Assembly (NCBI GenBank): GCA_035571515.1
Contig: DATNCQ010000081.1
Location: forward strand, 1 to 64,000
Reading direction: 5' to 3'
Length of the DNA: 64,000 nt
Source of the DNA: Gp6-AA40 sp035571515
GTDB taxonomy: Bacteria; Acidobacteriota; Vicinamibacteria; Vicinamibacterales; UBA2999
Shown: in pieces, positions 16,766 through 25,161 of the stretch
Layout: each line of letters begins with the position of its first letter
Position numbering within the stretch: the first letter of the stretch is position 1
Program-made: the position numbers and the translations under genes
Notes under the pieces: model-generated
What the model saw: the letters and a program-made list of their open reading frames with translations, nothing else
Told to the model about the DNA's origin: nothing
The model's database searches: none

Positions 16766-17549
16766 AGCGCCGAGGCCTATGTAGCCGTAGAGGCCGACCT
16801 TCAGGTCGGCCCCAACGGCGAATCGACCCGGCGATTCCGAACCCGCCGGGCAGAATGGATGGCGCGACCGACACACGCTGCGGACCGTGCCCGAAACTCG
16901 CCGCGCGGCCGGACACGATCCCGATCGCCGTCCCGAATATCACGTCCGACGCCCAGTGTTTGTTGTCGACCATCCGCGACACGCTGACGTAGGCGCCGAG
17001 CGCGTAGAGCGGCGCGCCCCATCTCCATCCGTAATGCTCGCGGATGACTTCCGCGGTGGCGAAGCTGGCGGAGGTGTGACCCGACGGAAAGGAGCGTCTG
17101 CCGCCGTTGGGACGGGTGCGATGGGTCGCGGCCTTGATGCCCTGCGTCAACACGGCGTTGACGATCTGCGCGTCGATCAGATCCGCGCCGGTCGATGCGA
17201 CTCCGGCACGGCGCCAGACACGGCCGACGACGTAGGTCCCGAGCGCGAACGCGTTCTGCTCCACGCCATCGCCGATCGTCGCGCCGGCGCGGAAGAAATC
17301 GTGGCGGCCGCCCGACGGCTGGTAGATATCTGCCGCGATCTCGTCGTCCTGCGGGTGAAGCGCAAGGCTGCCGGCGCCGCCGGCGCCCACGATCGCCCCG
17401 TTGGCTGGCGTGAAGAGGTGCGCGAAGTCTGCCGGAAGGCTCGTGAAGAGCGACGCGATCGACTGCGCCGCCGCCGGGGCGGGGCACAGGAACAGAGAGG
17501 CCGCGAGCGCGAGCGCGGCAACGATGCGTCGGAGATGGATCGCCGTCAA
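16755..17549 (-). CDS. PAP2-family (type 2 phosphatidic acid) phosphatase, exported
   Basis: A 264-residue protein with a signal peptide (hydrophobic core AALALAASLFLC, cleavage near AAAQS). All three PAP2 phosphatase motifs are present: KAATHRTRP (KX6RP), FPSGH, and SRMVDNKHWASD (SRX5HX3D). It should dephosphorylate a lipid phosphate or similar ester in the periplasm. The TTG start overlaps the upstream stop codon (TTGA), implying coupling to the beta-barrel gene. The last 15 or so residues (RWGRPEGRPL onward) are encoded by a GC-rich palindrome and may not belong to the folded protein. Confidence 0.82.
   Translation of the reverse strand: MTAIHLRRIVAALALAASLFLCPAPAAAQSIASLFTSLPADFAHLFTPANGAIVGAGGAGSLALHPQDDEIAADIYQPSGGRHDFFRAGATIGDGVEQNAFALGTYVVGRVWRRAGVASTGADLIDAQIVNAVLTQGIKAATHRTRPNGGRRSFPSGHTSASFATAEVIREHYGWRWGAPLYALGAYVSVSRMVDNKHWASDVIFGTAIGIVSGRAASFGHGPQRVSVAPSILPGGFGIAGSIRRWGRPEGRPLRLHRPRRSNR
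16792..16811. repeat. Palindrome inside the 3' end of the PAP2 gene
   Basis: Perfect 8-bp arms GGCCGACC and GGTCGGCC around TTCA. It has the same loop and closing pair as the copies before ilvC. Here it lies between convergent 3' ends and is translated on the minus strand as part of a GRPEGRP tail. Confidence 0.75.
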
Positions 17550-18232
17550 CGGTTCGGGAGCCGCAACGCGACGCCGAAGTCGACGTGGCGCGTAAAGAAC
17601 GAGCCGGCAATCTCGACGCCGGCGCCGCGCAGGTGATGTTCGGCGACGCGCGTGATACGCGCATCGGCGATGCCGTAGAGGAACTGCCAGACGTGATACT
17701 CGAGCCCGCCGCCGAGTTGCCACGCGAAGCCGCCCCGCTGATATTGCTCCTGGTGCACGTTGCGAAAGGTCGACTCCACGTGCGGCGTCGAGATGCCGGC
17801 GCCGCCACGGACGACAGCCGTGCACCGGCCGCTGCACGCGGCGGGAAAGCGATAGGCGAGGTTCCCGAGCAGGAAATTGAGCCCGTGCGACTGCTGGAAG
17901 GCGTTCAGGTCTGAGGCGCGCGGATCGATCTGCGCAATCGCCTTGGCGTGCGTCCACTCGATCTCGACGCCGGCGCCCTTCGTCGCGGCCGGCAGCCACC
18001 CGGCGCGCACGCCGTAGTACCACGGCGACCGGAACGCCTGCCCTTTGTAGGCGACGTCGCTCATCGAGAACGGCGGAGCGGACGCGGGAGTAACGGCCAG
18101 CGTGTTCGACGAGGTGCCCGCCGCGCCCATGTAGCCGCCGAACAGCCAGTCCGCGCGTGCCGGACCCGGAACGGCGAGCATCAGAACCAGGAACAGCGAA
18201 CCGAACCTGAACACGAACGGAGAACCTAGCAC
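17546..18232 (-). CDS. Outer-membrane beta-barrel protein
   Basis: A 228-residue exported protein. The signal peptide has the core SLFLVLMLAV and a likely cleavage after PARA. Alternating hydrophobic residues, many aromatic girdle residues (WYYGVRAGWLP, LGGGLEYHVW) and a final barrel-like strand, HVDFGVALRLPNR, suggest a small eight- or ten-stranded outer-membrane barrel. Two cysteines lie in one loop (AACSGRC) and could pair. No enzymatic motif is seen. It is translationally coupled to the PAP2 phosphatase, so a role in lipid or envelope maintenance is plausible but unproven. Confidence 0.72.
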   Translation of the reverse strand: MLGSPFVFRFGSLFLVLMLAVPGPARADWLFGGYMGAAGTSSNTLAVTPASAPPFSMSDVAYKGQAFRSPWYYGVRAGWLPAATKGAGVEIEWTHAKAIAQIDPRASDLNAFQQSHGLNFLLGNLAYRFPAACSGRCTAVVRGGAGISTPHVESTFRNVHQEQYQRGGFAWQLGGGLEYHVWQFLYGIADARITRVAEHHLRGAGVEIAGSFFTRHVDFGVALRLPNR

Positions 18233-18251
18233 ACGGAAGCGTGGACTGCCT

Positions 18252-18268
18252 GCGGGCCCGCGGCCCGC
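18252..18268 (-). repeat. Leader hairpin before the beta-barrel gene
   Basis: Perfect 7-bp arms GCGGGCC and GGCCCGC around CGC, lying 19 nt before the beta-barrel ATG and 3 nt after the ftsH stop on the minus strand. Position matches the leader-hairpin set; loop length differs. Confidence 0.55.
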
Positions 18269-18271
18269 TCC

Positions 18272-20188
18272 TCAGCGCAGCTCATTCGTCGGCAGGGGAA
18301 CTGTTTCGGAGGTGGGCGGCGCCGGCCCGACGCCCATCATGTCCCTGAGCTCCGCGCCCTCCATGACCTCGATCTCGAGGAGCCGCCGCGTCACGCTCTC
18401 GAGCGAGTCGCGCTTGCCCGTCAGGATGCGGCGCGCCTCCTCGTGGGCGTCGGTCATGATGCGCTTCACTTCCGAATCGATCAGGCGGCCCGTGTCCTCG
18501 GCGTAGGCGCCGCGCTCGGGGCCGATGGGGATGTCGAGGAACTTGCTGCGCTTGTGGCCGTCGTAGTTGATGGCGCCGAGCGCGTCGCTCATGCCCCATT
18601 CGGTGACCATCGCACGGGCGATGTCGGTGGCGCGCTGCAGGTCGTTCTGTGCGCCGGTGGAGATTTCGCCGAGCGCAATCTCTTCCGCCGTGCGGCCGCC
18701 GAGCAGCACCGCGAGCTGATTCAGCAGGTCGCGCCGCTGCATCAGGTAGCGGTCCTCGAGCGGCAGCTGCATCGTGTAGCCGAGCGCCCCGAAGCCGCGC
18801 TGCACGATCGAGATCTTGTGCACCGGGTCCATGCCCGGGATGGCGGTCGCGACAATGGCGTGGCCCGACTCGTGATACGCGACGATCTCGCGCTCCTTCT
18901 GGCTCATCACGCGCTTCTTCTCGAGCCCGGCGATGAGCCGATCGATCGCCTCGTCGAAATCGCGCGCCTCGACCGCGGTCTTGTCCTTGCGCGCGGCGAG
19001 CAGCGCCGCCTCGTTGACCAGGTTGGCGAGATCGGCGCCCGCGAAGCCGGCGGTGCGGGCGGCGACGACCTTGAGATCGACCTCGGTCGACAGCTTGACG
19101 TTCTTCGTGTGGATGCGCAGGACTTCCTCGCGCCCCTTGACGTCGGGCTTGTCGACCAGCACCTGGCGGTCGAAGCGGCCCGGGCGCAGGAGGGCGGGGT
19201 CGAGCACCTCGGGGCGGTTGGTCGCGCCCATGATGATCGTCGCCTTGCGCGAGTCGAAGCCATCCATCTCCGCCAGCAGCTGGTTCAGCGTCTGCTCGCG
19301 TTCCTCGTGCGATCCCATCGGGCTCTGCACGCGGGCGCGGCCGAGCGCGTCGAGCTCGTCGATGAAGATGATGCACGGCGCCTTCGCCTCGGCCTGCGAG
19401 AAGAGATCGCGGACGCGCGCCGCGCCGACGCCGACGAACATCTCGACGAACTCCGAGCCGCTGAGGCTGAAGAACGGCACCTTCGCTTCGCCGGCCACCG
19501 CGCGCGCCAGCAGCGTCTTGCCCGTGCCGGGCGGCCCGACCAGCAGCACGCCTTTCGGGATGCGGCCGCCGAGGGTCGTGTACTTCTTCGTGTTCTTCAG
19601 GAACTCGACGATCTCCTTCAGCTCCTGTTCGGCCTCGTCTACGCCCGCGACGTCGGCGAAGCTCACCTTCACGTCGTCTTCGGAGAAGACGCGGTGCTTG
19701 CTGCGCGCGAACGACATCACGCCGCCTTCGGCGCCGCTCATGCGGCGGAAGAAGAAGCTCCAGACGCCGAACAGCAGCAGCAGGGGGACGATCCAGCCGA
19801 GGATTTCCGGCAGCCACCGGCTGACCAGCTCGCCCGTGTACTTCACGCTCGCCGCATCGAGGTCCTCGATGAGCTTCGGGTCTTCGATGCGCGTCGCGTT
19901 GAAGCCGCGCCCGCCGTTGGTCTCGCGCTTGTACGTGCCGCGGATCGTCTGGTCGCCGACAAACACCTCCGCCACCTGCCCGGCGCGGACGGCCTGCTTG
20001 AACTCGCTGTAGGAGATCTGGCGTCCCGCCGGCGCCATGAACCACGCCTGCGCGAGCGCGAGCAGGAAGAGGAGGCCGAGGATGTACCAGACGGCGCCGC
20101 CCGGACGGCCGGGCGCCAAGGAGCGCCGCTCGCCGCCCGTCCGCTTGTCGCGCGGGTTCATCCCCGAAGGAGTGCGTAGATTTGCCAT
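18272..20188 (-). CDS. ftsH: ATP-dependent zinc metalloprotease FtsH
   Basis: FtsH is the membrane-anchored AAA protease that degrades damaged membrane proteins and some regulators. The 638-residue protein has a charged N-terminus of about 30 residues, TM1 (VWYILGLLFLLALAQAWF), a periplasmic domain, TM2 (ILGWIVPLLLLFGVWSFFF), Walker A GPPGTGKT near 218, the SRH region and zinc motif HESGH near 438. It begins 2 nt after the clpB stop, making it the last gene of the hspR-controlled cluster. Confidence 0.97.
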   Translation of the reverse strand: MANLRTPSGMNPRDKRTGGERRSLAPGRPGGAVWYILGLLFLLALAQAWFMAPAGRQISYSEFKQAVRAGQVAEVFVGDQTIRGTYKRETNGGRGFNATRIEDPKLIEDLDAASVKYTGELVSRWLPEILGWIVPLLLLFGVWSFFFRRMSGAEGGVMSFARSKHRVFSEDDVKVSFADVAGVDEAEQELKEIVEFLKNTKKYTTLGGRIPKGVLLVGPPGTGKTLLARAVAGEAKVPFFSLSGSEFVEMFVGVGAARVRDLFSQAEAKAPCIIFIDELDALGRARVQSPMGSHEEREQTLNQLLAEMDGFDSRKATIIMGATNRPEVLDPALLRPGRFDRQVLVDKPDVKGREEVLRIHTKNVKLSTEVDLKVVAARTAGFAGADLANLVNEAALLAARKDKTAVEARDFDEAIDRLIAGLEKKRVMSQKEREIVAYHESGHAIVATAIPGMDPVHKISIVQRGFGALGYTMQLPLEDRYLMQRRDLLNQLAVLLGGRTAEEIALGEISTGAQNDLQRATDIARAMVTEWGMSDALGAINYDGHKRSKFLDIPIGPERGAYAEDTGRLIDSEVKRIMTDAHEEARRILTGKRDSLESVTRRLLEIEVMEGAELRDMMGVGPAPPTSETVPLPTNELR

Positions 20189-20190
20189 GC

Positions 20191-22812
20191 TTACACTGTC
20201 GTCTTGCTACCCGTGGCCGGCTGCCCGCTGCCGGCTCTTTCGAACACCAGCCCATTGTCGCCGACGTCCACCGTCACGCGGTCGCCTTCGCGGAAGTCGC
20301 CTTCCAGCACGCGGATCGCCAGCGGATCGAGCACCCGCCGCTGAATCGTCCGCTTGAGCGGCCGCGCCCCGTACATCGGATCGTAACCCTCGCTGACGAT
20401 GAAGCGCTTGGCGGCATCGCTGAGCTCCACGTGGATCTTGCGATCCTCGAGCCGCTTCAGCAGGCCGTGCACCTGGATGTCGATGATCTGCTTCATGTGC
20501 TCGAGCCCGAGCACATGGAAGAAGATGATCTCGTCCACGCGGTTGAGGAACTCCGGCCGGAAATGCTGCCGCAGCGCCTCGGTCACCTGCCGCCGCACGC
20601 CCTCGTTCACCTCACCGGCGTTCTCCGAGATGAAATGGCTCCCGAGGTTCGACGTCATGATCACGACGACGTTCTTGAAGTCCACCGTGCGGCCCTTGCC
20701 GTCCGTCAGGCGCCCGTCGTCGAGCAGCTGGAGCAGGACGTTCAGCACCTCGGGGTGCGCCTTCTCGATCTCGTCGAACAACACGACGGAATAGGGGCGG
20801 CGGCGGACGGCTTCCGTCAGCTGCCCGGCCTCGTCATAGCCGACGTACCCCGGAGGCGCGCCGATCATCCTCGAGACCGTGTGCTTCTCCTGGTACTCGG
20901 ACATGTCGATGCGAACCATGGCCTGGTCGTCGTCGAACAGGAATTCGGCGAGCGCGCGCGCGAGCTCGGTCTTGCCGACGCCGGTCGGCCCGAGGAAGAT
21001 GAAGCTGCCGAGCGGCCGGTTCGGGTCCTGCAGCCCCGCGCGCGCGCGGCGCATCGCGTTGGAGACCGCCTTGATCGCTTCGTCCTGGCCGACGACGCGC
21101 TTGTGCAGGCGCTCCTCCATGTGAATCAGCTTCTGGATTTCGCCTTCCATCAGCCGGCTCACCGGGATGTTGGTCCACTTCGCCACCACCTCGGCGATGT
21201 CTTCCTCGTCGACCTCTTCCTTCAGCATGCGCGGACGGGTCGACGGCTGCGCGCTGCCCGCGTCGGCATCGTGGATGCGCTTCTCGAGCTCCGGGATGCG
21301 GCCGTACTGGAGCTCGGACGCCTTCGCGTAGTCGCCGGCGCGCTGCGCCAGCGCGAGCTCCTGGCGCGCGTCTTCGAGCTGCTGCTTCAGATCGCTCGTC
21401 CCCTTGATGGCGTCCTTCTCCTGCTGCCACTGCGCCTGCAGGCGTGACTGTTCCTCCTTCAGGTTGGCGAGCTCCTTTTCGAGCTTGCCCAGCCGCTCCA
21501 CCGACGCCTTGTCCTTCTCCTTGCGCAGCGCCTCGCGCTCGATCTCGAGCTGCATCACCCGCCGGCGGACCTCGTCGAGCTCCGCGGGCATCGAGTCGAT
21601 TTCCATGCGCAGCTTCGAGGCGGCCTCGTCGATGAGATCGATCGCCTTGTCCGGCAGGAACCGGTCCGAGATGTAGCGGTGCGAGAGGACCGCGGCAGCG
21701 ACGAGCGCCGCGTCCTTGAACTTGACGTTGTGATGGATCTCGTAGCGCTCGCGCAGACCGCGCAGGATCGAGATCGTGTCCTCGACGGTCGGTTCGCCGA
21801 CCATCACCGGCTGGAACCGCCGTTCGAGCGCCGCGTCCTTCTCGATGTGCTTGCGGTACTCGTCAATCGTCGTGGCGCCGATCGTGTGCAGCTCGCCGCG
21901 CGCGAGCATCGGCTTGAGCATCTGCGACGCGTCCATCGCGCCCTCGGCGGCGCCCGCGCCGACGACGGTGTGCAGCTCGTCGATGAAGAGGATGATCAGC
22001 CCCTCGGCATCGGTGATCTCCTTCAGCACCGCCTTCAGCCGCTCCTCGAACTCGCCGCGGTACTTCGCGCCGGCGACCAGCGCGCCCATGTCGAGCGCGA
22101 AGATCTTCTTGTTCTTCAGCCCCTCGGGCACGTCGCCGCGGATGATCCGCTGCGCGAGCCCCTCGACGATGGCGGTCTTGCCGACGCCGGGCTCGCCGAT
22201 GAGGACGGGATTGTTCTTCGTGCGCCGCGACAGCACCTGGATGACGCGGCGGACTTCCTCGTCACGGCCGATGACCGGATCGAGCTTGCCCTTGCGCGCC
22301 AGCTCGGTGAGGTCGCGGCCGTAGCGGGCGAGCGCTTCGTAGGTGGACTCCGGATTCTGCGACGTGACGCGCTGGCTGCCGCGGACCTGGGTGAGCGCCT
22401 GGTAGAGGGTGTCCTTCGTGACGCCGAGCCGCTTCAGCAGCTGCGCGGCGGGGGAGCGGCCCGCTTCGCTCGCGAGCGCGAGGAAGAGATGCTCGGTGCT
22501 CGTGTACTCGTCCTGCAGCCGCGCGGCCTCGGCCTGCGCCGACTGCACGATCAGGTTCATGCGCGGCGACAGGCGCACGTCGGCGCCATACGCCTTGGGC
22601 ATCGATTCGAACAGCATCCGGGCCTGGCCGGCGACCTGCACCGGGTCGAGCGTCATCTTGCGCAGCAGCGACGGCACGATGCCGTTCTCCTGCTCCGCGA
22701 GCGCGACCAGCAGGTGCTCCGGCGTGATTTCGGCATGCGTCATCTCCGACGCGAGGTTCTGCGCCGTCATGACCGCTTCCTGGGCCTTTTCCGTCAGTTT
22801 CTTGAAGTCCAT
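20191..22812 (-). CDS. clpB: ClpB protein disaggregase
   Basis: ClpB is a hexameric AAA+ chaperone that extracts polypeptides from aggregates with the DnaK system. The 873-residue protein has the complete architecture: N-domain repeats (from LTEKAQEAVMTAQ), NBD1 with Walker A GEPGVGKT near 206, the coiled-coil M-domain (about 400-530, rich in E, K, Q, L), and NBD2 with GPTGVGKT near 606. No IGL/IGF-type ClpP loop is evident, which fits ClpB rather than ClpA/C. It lies 40 nt after the J-protein gene and 2 nt before ftsH. Confidence 0.97.
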   Translation of the reverse strand: MDFKKLTEKAQEAVMTAQNLASEMTHAEITPEHLLVALAEQENGIVPSLLRKMTLDPVQVAGQARMLFESMPKAYGADVRLSPRMNLIVQSAQAEAARLQDEYTSTEHLFLALASEAGRSPAAQLLKRLGVTKDTLYQALTQVRGSQRVTSQNPESTYEALARYGRDLTELARKGKLDPVIGRDEEVRRVIQVLSRRTKNNPVLIGEPGVGKTAIVEGLAQRIIRGDVPEGLKNKKIFALDMGALVAGAKYRGEFEERLKAVLKEITDAEGLIILFIDELHTVVGAGAAEGAMDASQMLKPMLARGELHTIGATTIDEYRKHIEKDAALERRFQPVMVGEPTVEDTISILRGLRERYEIHHNVKFKDAALVAAAVLSHRYISDRFLPDKAIDLIDEAASKLRMEIDSMPAELDEVRRRVMQLEIEREALRKEKDKASVERLGKLEKELANLKEEQSRLQAQWQQEKDAIKGTSDLKQQLEDARQELALAQRAGDYAKASELQYGRIPELEKRIHDADAGSAQPSTRPRMLKEEVDEEDIAEVVAKWTNIPVSRLMEGEIQKLIHMEERLHKRVVGQDEAIKAVSNAMRRARAGLQDPNRPLGSFIFLGPTGVGKTELARALAEFLFDDDQAMVRIDMSEYQEKHTVSRMIGAPPGYVGYDEAGQLTEAVRRRPYSVVLFDEIEKAHPEVLNVLLQLLDDGRLTDGKGRTVDFKNVVVIMTSNLGSHFISENAGEVNEGVRRQVTEALRQHFRPEFLNRVDEIIFFHVLGLEHMKQIIDIQVHGLLKRLEDRKIHVELSDAAKRFIVSEGYDPMYGARPLKRTIQRRVLDPLAIRVLEGDFREGDRVTVDVGDNGLVFERAGSGQPATGSKTTV

Positions 22813-22852
22813 CGCGTCTCACCGTCAGCGGCCGATCGCCGCCGCCAGCCTC

Positions 22853-23854
22853 CTATGCGGCGCTGTGTGTCTTCGCGCCCCCTTCTTGCAATTTCGCCAG
22901 CGCCTCGTAGTGCAGGCGCTCTTCGGGTGTCAGCTCCGCGGGCAGCTGGATCTCGACACGCGCGTAGGCGTCGCCCTTGTCGTCGCCCTTGCCGACCGCC
23001 GGCATGCCGTATCCCTTCAGGCGGAACACTTGGCCGTTCTGCGTCAGCGCCGGGATCTTCAGCCGCACCGGCTTGCCGGAGATCGTCGGCACTTCGACTT
23101 CACCGCCGAGGACCGCGGTCGTCACCGGCAGCGCGGCCTTGACATAGAGGTCGCGTCCCTTCCGCTCGAAGAGGGGATGCGGCGCGAGCCGGACCCGCAG
23201 GTACAGATCTCCAGACGCCGCGCCGCCGATTCCCGATTCGCCTTCGCCGGAAATCCTCACGCGCGAGCCGTCGCCGACGCCGGCGGGAATGCGGACGTCG
23301 ACCGTGCGTGCATGTCCGTCGTGCTTGAGCGACAGCCGGCGGGTGCTGCCGTGATAGGCGTCCTCGAGCGAGAGCTCGATCTCGTGCTCGACGTCGCGCC
23401 CCGGCCGCTGGCGCCCGCGCCCGCGCGCGCCTCCGCGCGCGGACCCTTCCTGCTGGCCGAAGCCGCCGCCGCCGAAGAAGGTGGTGAAGAAGTCGGAGAA
23501 CGGGTTCTGATCCCCGAACATCTCCTCCATCTCTTCCTGGGTCATCGTCCGGAAGCCGCCCTGGCCGCCGCCCGTGTTCCACTGGCCGCCAAACGGGTTC
23601 GGGCCGCCGGCACGCTCGGCCTGTTCGTAGGCGCGCCAGTTCGCGCCCAGGTCGTCGTACTTCTTGCGCTTCGGGGGATCGCCCAGGACCTCGTACGCCT
23701 CGTTGATCTCCTTGAACTTCGCCTCCGCCACCTTGTCGTTCGGGTTGACGTCGGGGTGATGCTTGCGCGCGAGCTTGCGGAACGCCTGCTTGATCTCCTT
23801 CTCGGTCGCGCTCTTGGTCACGCCGAGCGTGGCGTAATAGTCTTTGAAGTCCAC
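22853..23854 (-). CDS. J-domain co-chaperone lacking the zinc finger (CbpA type)
   Basis: A 333-residue DnaJ-family protein that should stimulate DnaK ATPase and deliver substrates. The J-domain (about 4-70) contains the HPD tripeptide in RKHHPDVNP. A Gly/Phe-rich linker follows (GGGGFGQQEGSARGG), then the two beta-barrel C-terminal domains, with no CXXCXGXG repeats, so it is the class II/CbpA type. The start is GTG, with one base between it and the hspR stop. DnaK and GrpE are not in this window. Confidence 0.93.
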   Translation of the reverse strand: MDFKDYYATLGVTKSATEKEIKQAFRKLARKHHPDVNPNDKVAEAKFKEINEAYEVLGDPPKRKKYDDLGANWRAYEQAERAGGPNPFGGQWNTGGGQGGFRTMTQEEMEEMFGDQNPFSDFFTTFFGGGGFGQQEGSARGGARGRGRQRPGRDVEHEIELSLEDAYHGSTRRLSLKHDGHARTVDVRIPAGVGDGSRVRISGEGESGIGGAASGDLYLRVRLAPHPLFERKGRDLYVKAALPVTTAVLGGEVEVPTISGKPVRLKIPALTQNGQVFRLKGYGMPAVGKGDDKGDAYARVEIQLPAELTPEERLHYEALAKLQEGGAKTHSAA

Positions 23855-23855
23855 G

Positions 23856-24200
23856 CTACAGTCCCACCATCTCGTTGAGCCGTCGCATCTCGGACATGAG
23901 CTGCCGGCGGCCGGCGCCGGTGCTCAGGGCGTTCTCGTCGATCAGCGGCTGGATGCGGTGCACGACCTCCGCGATCGACAGCAGCCGCTGCACGCCGGCG
24001 AGGTTGATGCCGAGCTCGTCGACGAGATGCTTGATCAGGCGCAGCCGCTCGAGCTCCTCGCGCGAGTACAGACGCATGCTGCCGATGGTGCGCGACGGCT
24101 GAATCAGGCCGAGGCGCTCGTACTTCCGCAGCGTCTGCGGGTGCATGCCCAGCATCTCGGCCGCCATGCTGATGAGAAACAAGTCCTGATCGAAAGCCAT
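23856..24200 (-). CDS. hspR: HspR, MerR-family heat-shock repressor
   Basis: A 114-residue MerR-type regulator. The winged-helix N-terminus has the HspR signature LISMAAEMLGMHPQTLRKYERLGLIQPSRT, followed by SMRLYSREELERLRLIKHL. A dimerisation helix follows and there is no cysteine-based metal site, matching HspR, which represses chaperone genes through HAIR operators. The ATG at MAFDQDLF is preferred to a TTG five codons upstream. It is the first gene of hspR-J protein-clpB-ftsH, and an HAIR-like palindrome lies on its own promoter, so it is probably autoregulated. Confidence 0.93.
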   Translation of the reverse strand: MAFDQDLFLISMAAEMLGMHPQTLRKYERLGLIQPSRTIGSMRLYSREELERLRLIKHLVDELGINLAGVQRLLSIAEVVHRIQPLIDENALSTGAGRRQLMSEMRRLNEMVGL

Positions 24201-24252
24201 ACCCCACAATCCCAAAGCTGAGTCGTATCAACGCGTTGGCTTACACGATCCG

Positions 24253-24282
24253 AGTCTAGGTCTTGATACGATGTATGTCAAG
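24253..24282 (-). promoter_or_regulatory. hspR promoter with HAIR-like operator
   Basis: On the minus strand, TTGACA (24276-24281) and TAGACT (24253-24258) are separated by exactly 17 nt, a strong sigma-70-type promoter. Overlapping the -35 and spacer is a 21-nt inverted repeat at 24262-24282, CTTGATA then 7 nt then TGTCAAG. It keeps the 7-7-7 layout of the HspR-associated inverted repeat (CTTGAGT-N7-ACTCAAG) with one or two changes per half. Binding here would block RNA polymerase. Confidence 0.85.
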
Positions 24283-24398
24283 GTGATGAGTCAGCCCGCC
24301 ACGCAGCCGGAGTCAGGTGCGACCTCGTACTGGACTCGGAGTACCCACACGCCGCGCGCGTGACTCAGAGCGGTGGCGTCTGCCCTGGTCAAACCCGG

Positions 24399-24404
24399 TA
24401 GCAT
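24399..24404 (+). promoter_or_regulatory. Possible -10 element close to the terC start
   Basis: TAGCAT lies 7 nt before an in-frame TTG at 24412. If functional, the transcript would begin at or near that codon. No -35 match is clear. Confidence 0.3.
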
Positions 24405-24411
24405 TGAGGTC

Positions 24412-25161
24412 TTGGACATCCAGGCGTCTGATTTCGTCACCATCGGTCTGCTCATCGCGCTCGAAGGTCTGCTGAGCGCGGATAACGCCCTCGTCATGGC
24501 CGTCATGGTCCTGGGGTTGCCGCGCCGCGAGCACAAGAAGGCGCTGCGCTACGGGCTGGTCGGCGGATTCGCCATGCGCATCGTCGCGACGCTCCTGGCG
24601 GTCTACCTGATTCAACTGGCGTGGGTGAAGCTGGTCGGCGGTCTCTACCTGTTGTACCTGACCTACGCGCACTTCTTCGGCCATGAAGCGGGCACCGATC
24701 GTCGAGCGCCTCCGCCGGCCAAGCCGATGCTCGGGTTGTCGGCGCTGTGGGCGACGATCGTCCGCGTCGAGCTCGTCAACCTGGCGTTCTCCATCGATTC
24801 CATTCTCGTGGCGGTCGCCATGTCGCCCAAGAGGTGGGTGGTCATCACGGGCGGCGTGCTCGGCATCGTCGCGCTGCGTCTCGTCGTCGGCCAGTTGATT
24901 TCCCTGGTGCAGAAATACCCGACGCTCGTCGACGCCGCGTTCGTGATCATCGCGTGGGTAGGCGTGAAGCTCGCCCTCGAGTATCTGTACGCGGCCGGTT
25001 ATGTGGCGTTCGAGGTGCCGCGAGCCATTTCGCTTGGCGTGATCGTCGCCATCTTCGCCGTGGCGTACATCTACGCGCGCGCGAAGGGGCCGGTCGCGCA
25101 CGCGGTCGATCCGATGGAAGAGCGGGCGACGGAGCTGCTTACCGACGACCGGCCGGCGTGA
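24412..25161 (+). CDS. TerC-family integral membrane protein
   Basis: A polytopic protein of about 249 residues with roughly seven membrane spans. It has the TerC hallmarks: LEGLLSADNALVMA in the first span and VELVNLAFSIDSILVAVAMS in a later span, whose acidic residues are expected in metal transport. TerC/Alx relatives export manganese or load secreted proteins with it; the substrate here is inferred. A GTG 13 codons upstream (24373) is an alternative start. The TTG is preferred because it places the conserved hydrophobic N-terminus at the start. It is divergent from hspR and overlaps the M28 gene by 23 nt at the 3' end. Confidence 0.82.
   Translation: MDIQASDFVTIGLLIALEGLLSADNALVMAVMVLGLPRREHKKALRYGLVGGFAMRIVATLLAVYLIQLAWVKLVGGLYLLYLTYAHFFGHEAGTDRRAPPPAKPMLGLSALWATIVRVELVNLAFSIDSILVAVAMSPKRWVVITGGVLGIVALRLVVGQLISLVQKYPTLVDAAFVIIAWVGVKLALEYLYAAGYVAFEVPRAISLGVIVAIFAVAYIYARAKGPVAHAVDPMEERATELLTDDRPA

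Noticed and set aside
16755..18023. PAP2 protein starting far upstream, as a 422-residue protein
   Set aside because: The extra N-terminal part overlaps the beta-barrel gene in another frame and is Arg-rich; the TTG overlapping the barrel stop gives a normal signal peptide.
18443..20179. Long plus-strand open frame antisense to ftsH, and similar long frames antisense to recG, clpB, glcD, the aminotransferase and the RND permease
   Set aside because: They mirror real genes, have Arg/His/Asp-rich or Ala/Arg-rich compositions with no domains, and arise because GC-rich third positions suppress stop codons on the opposite strand.
24283..24411. A yybP-ykoY manganese riboswitch upstream of terC
   Set aside because: TerC-family genes often carry it, but the conserved core is not recognisable in the available leader, and the candidate promoter lies too close to the start to leave room for one.
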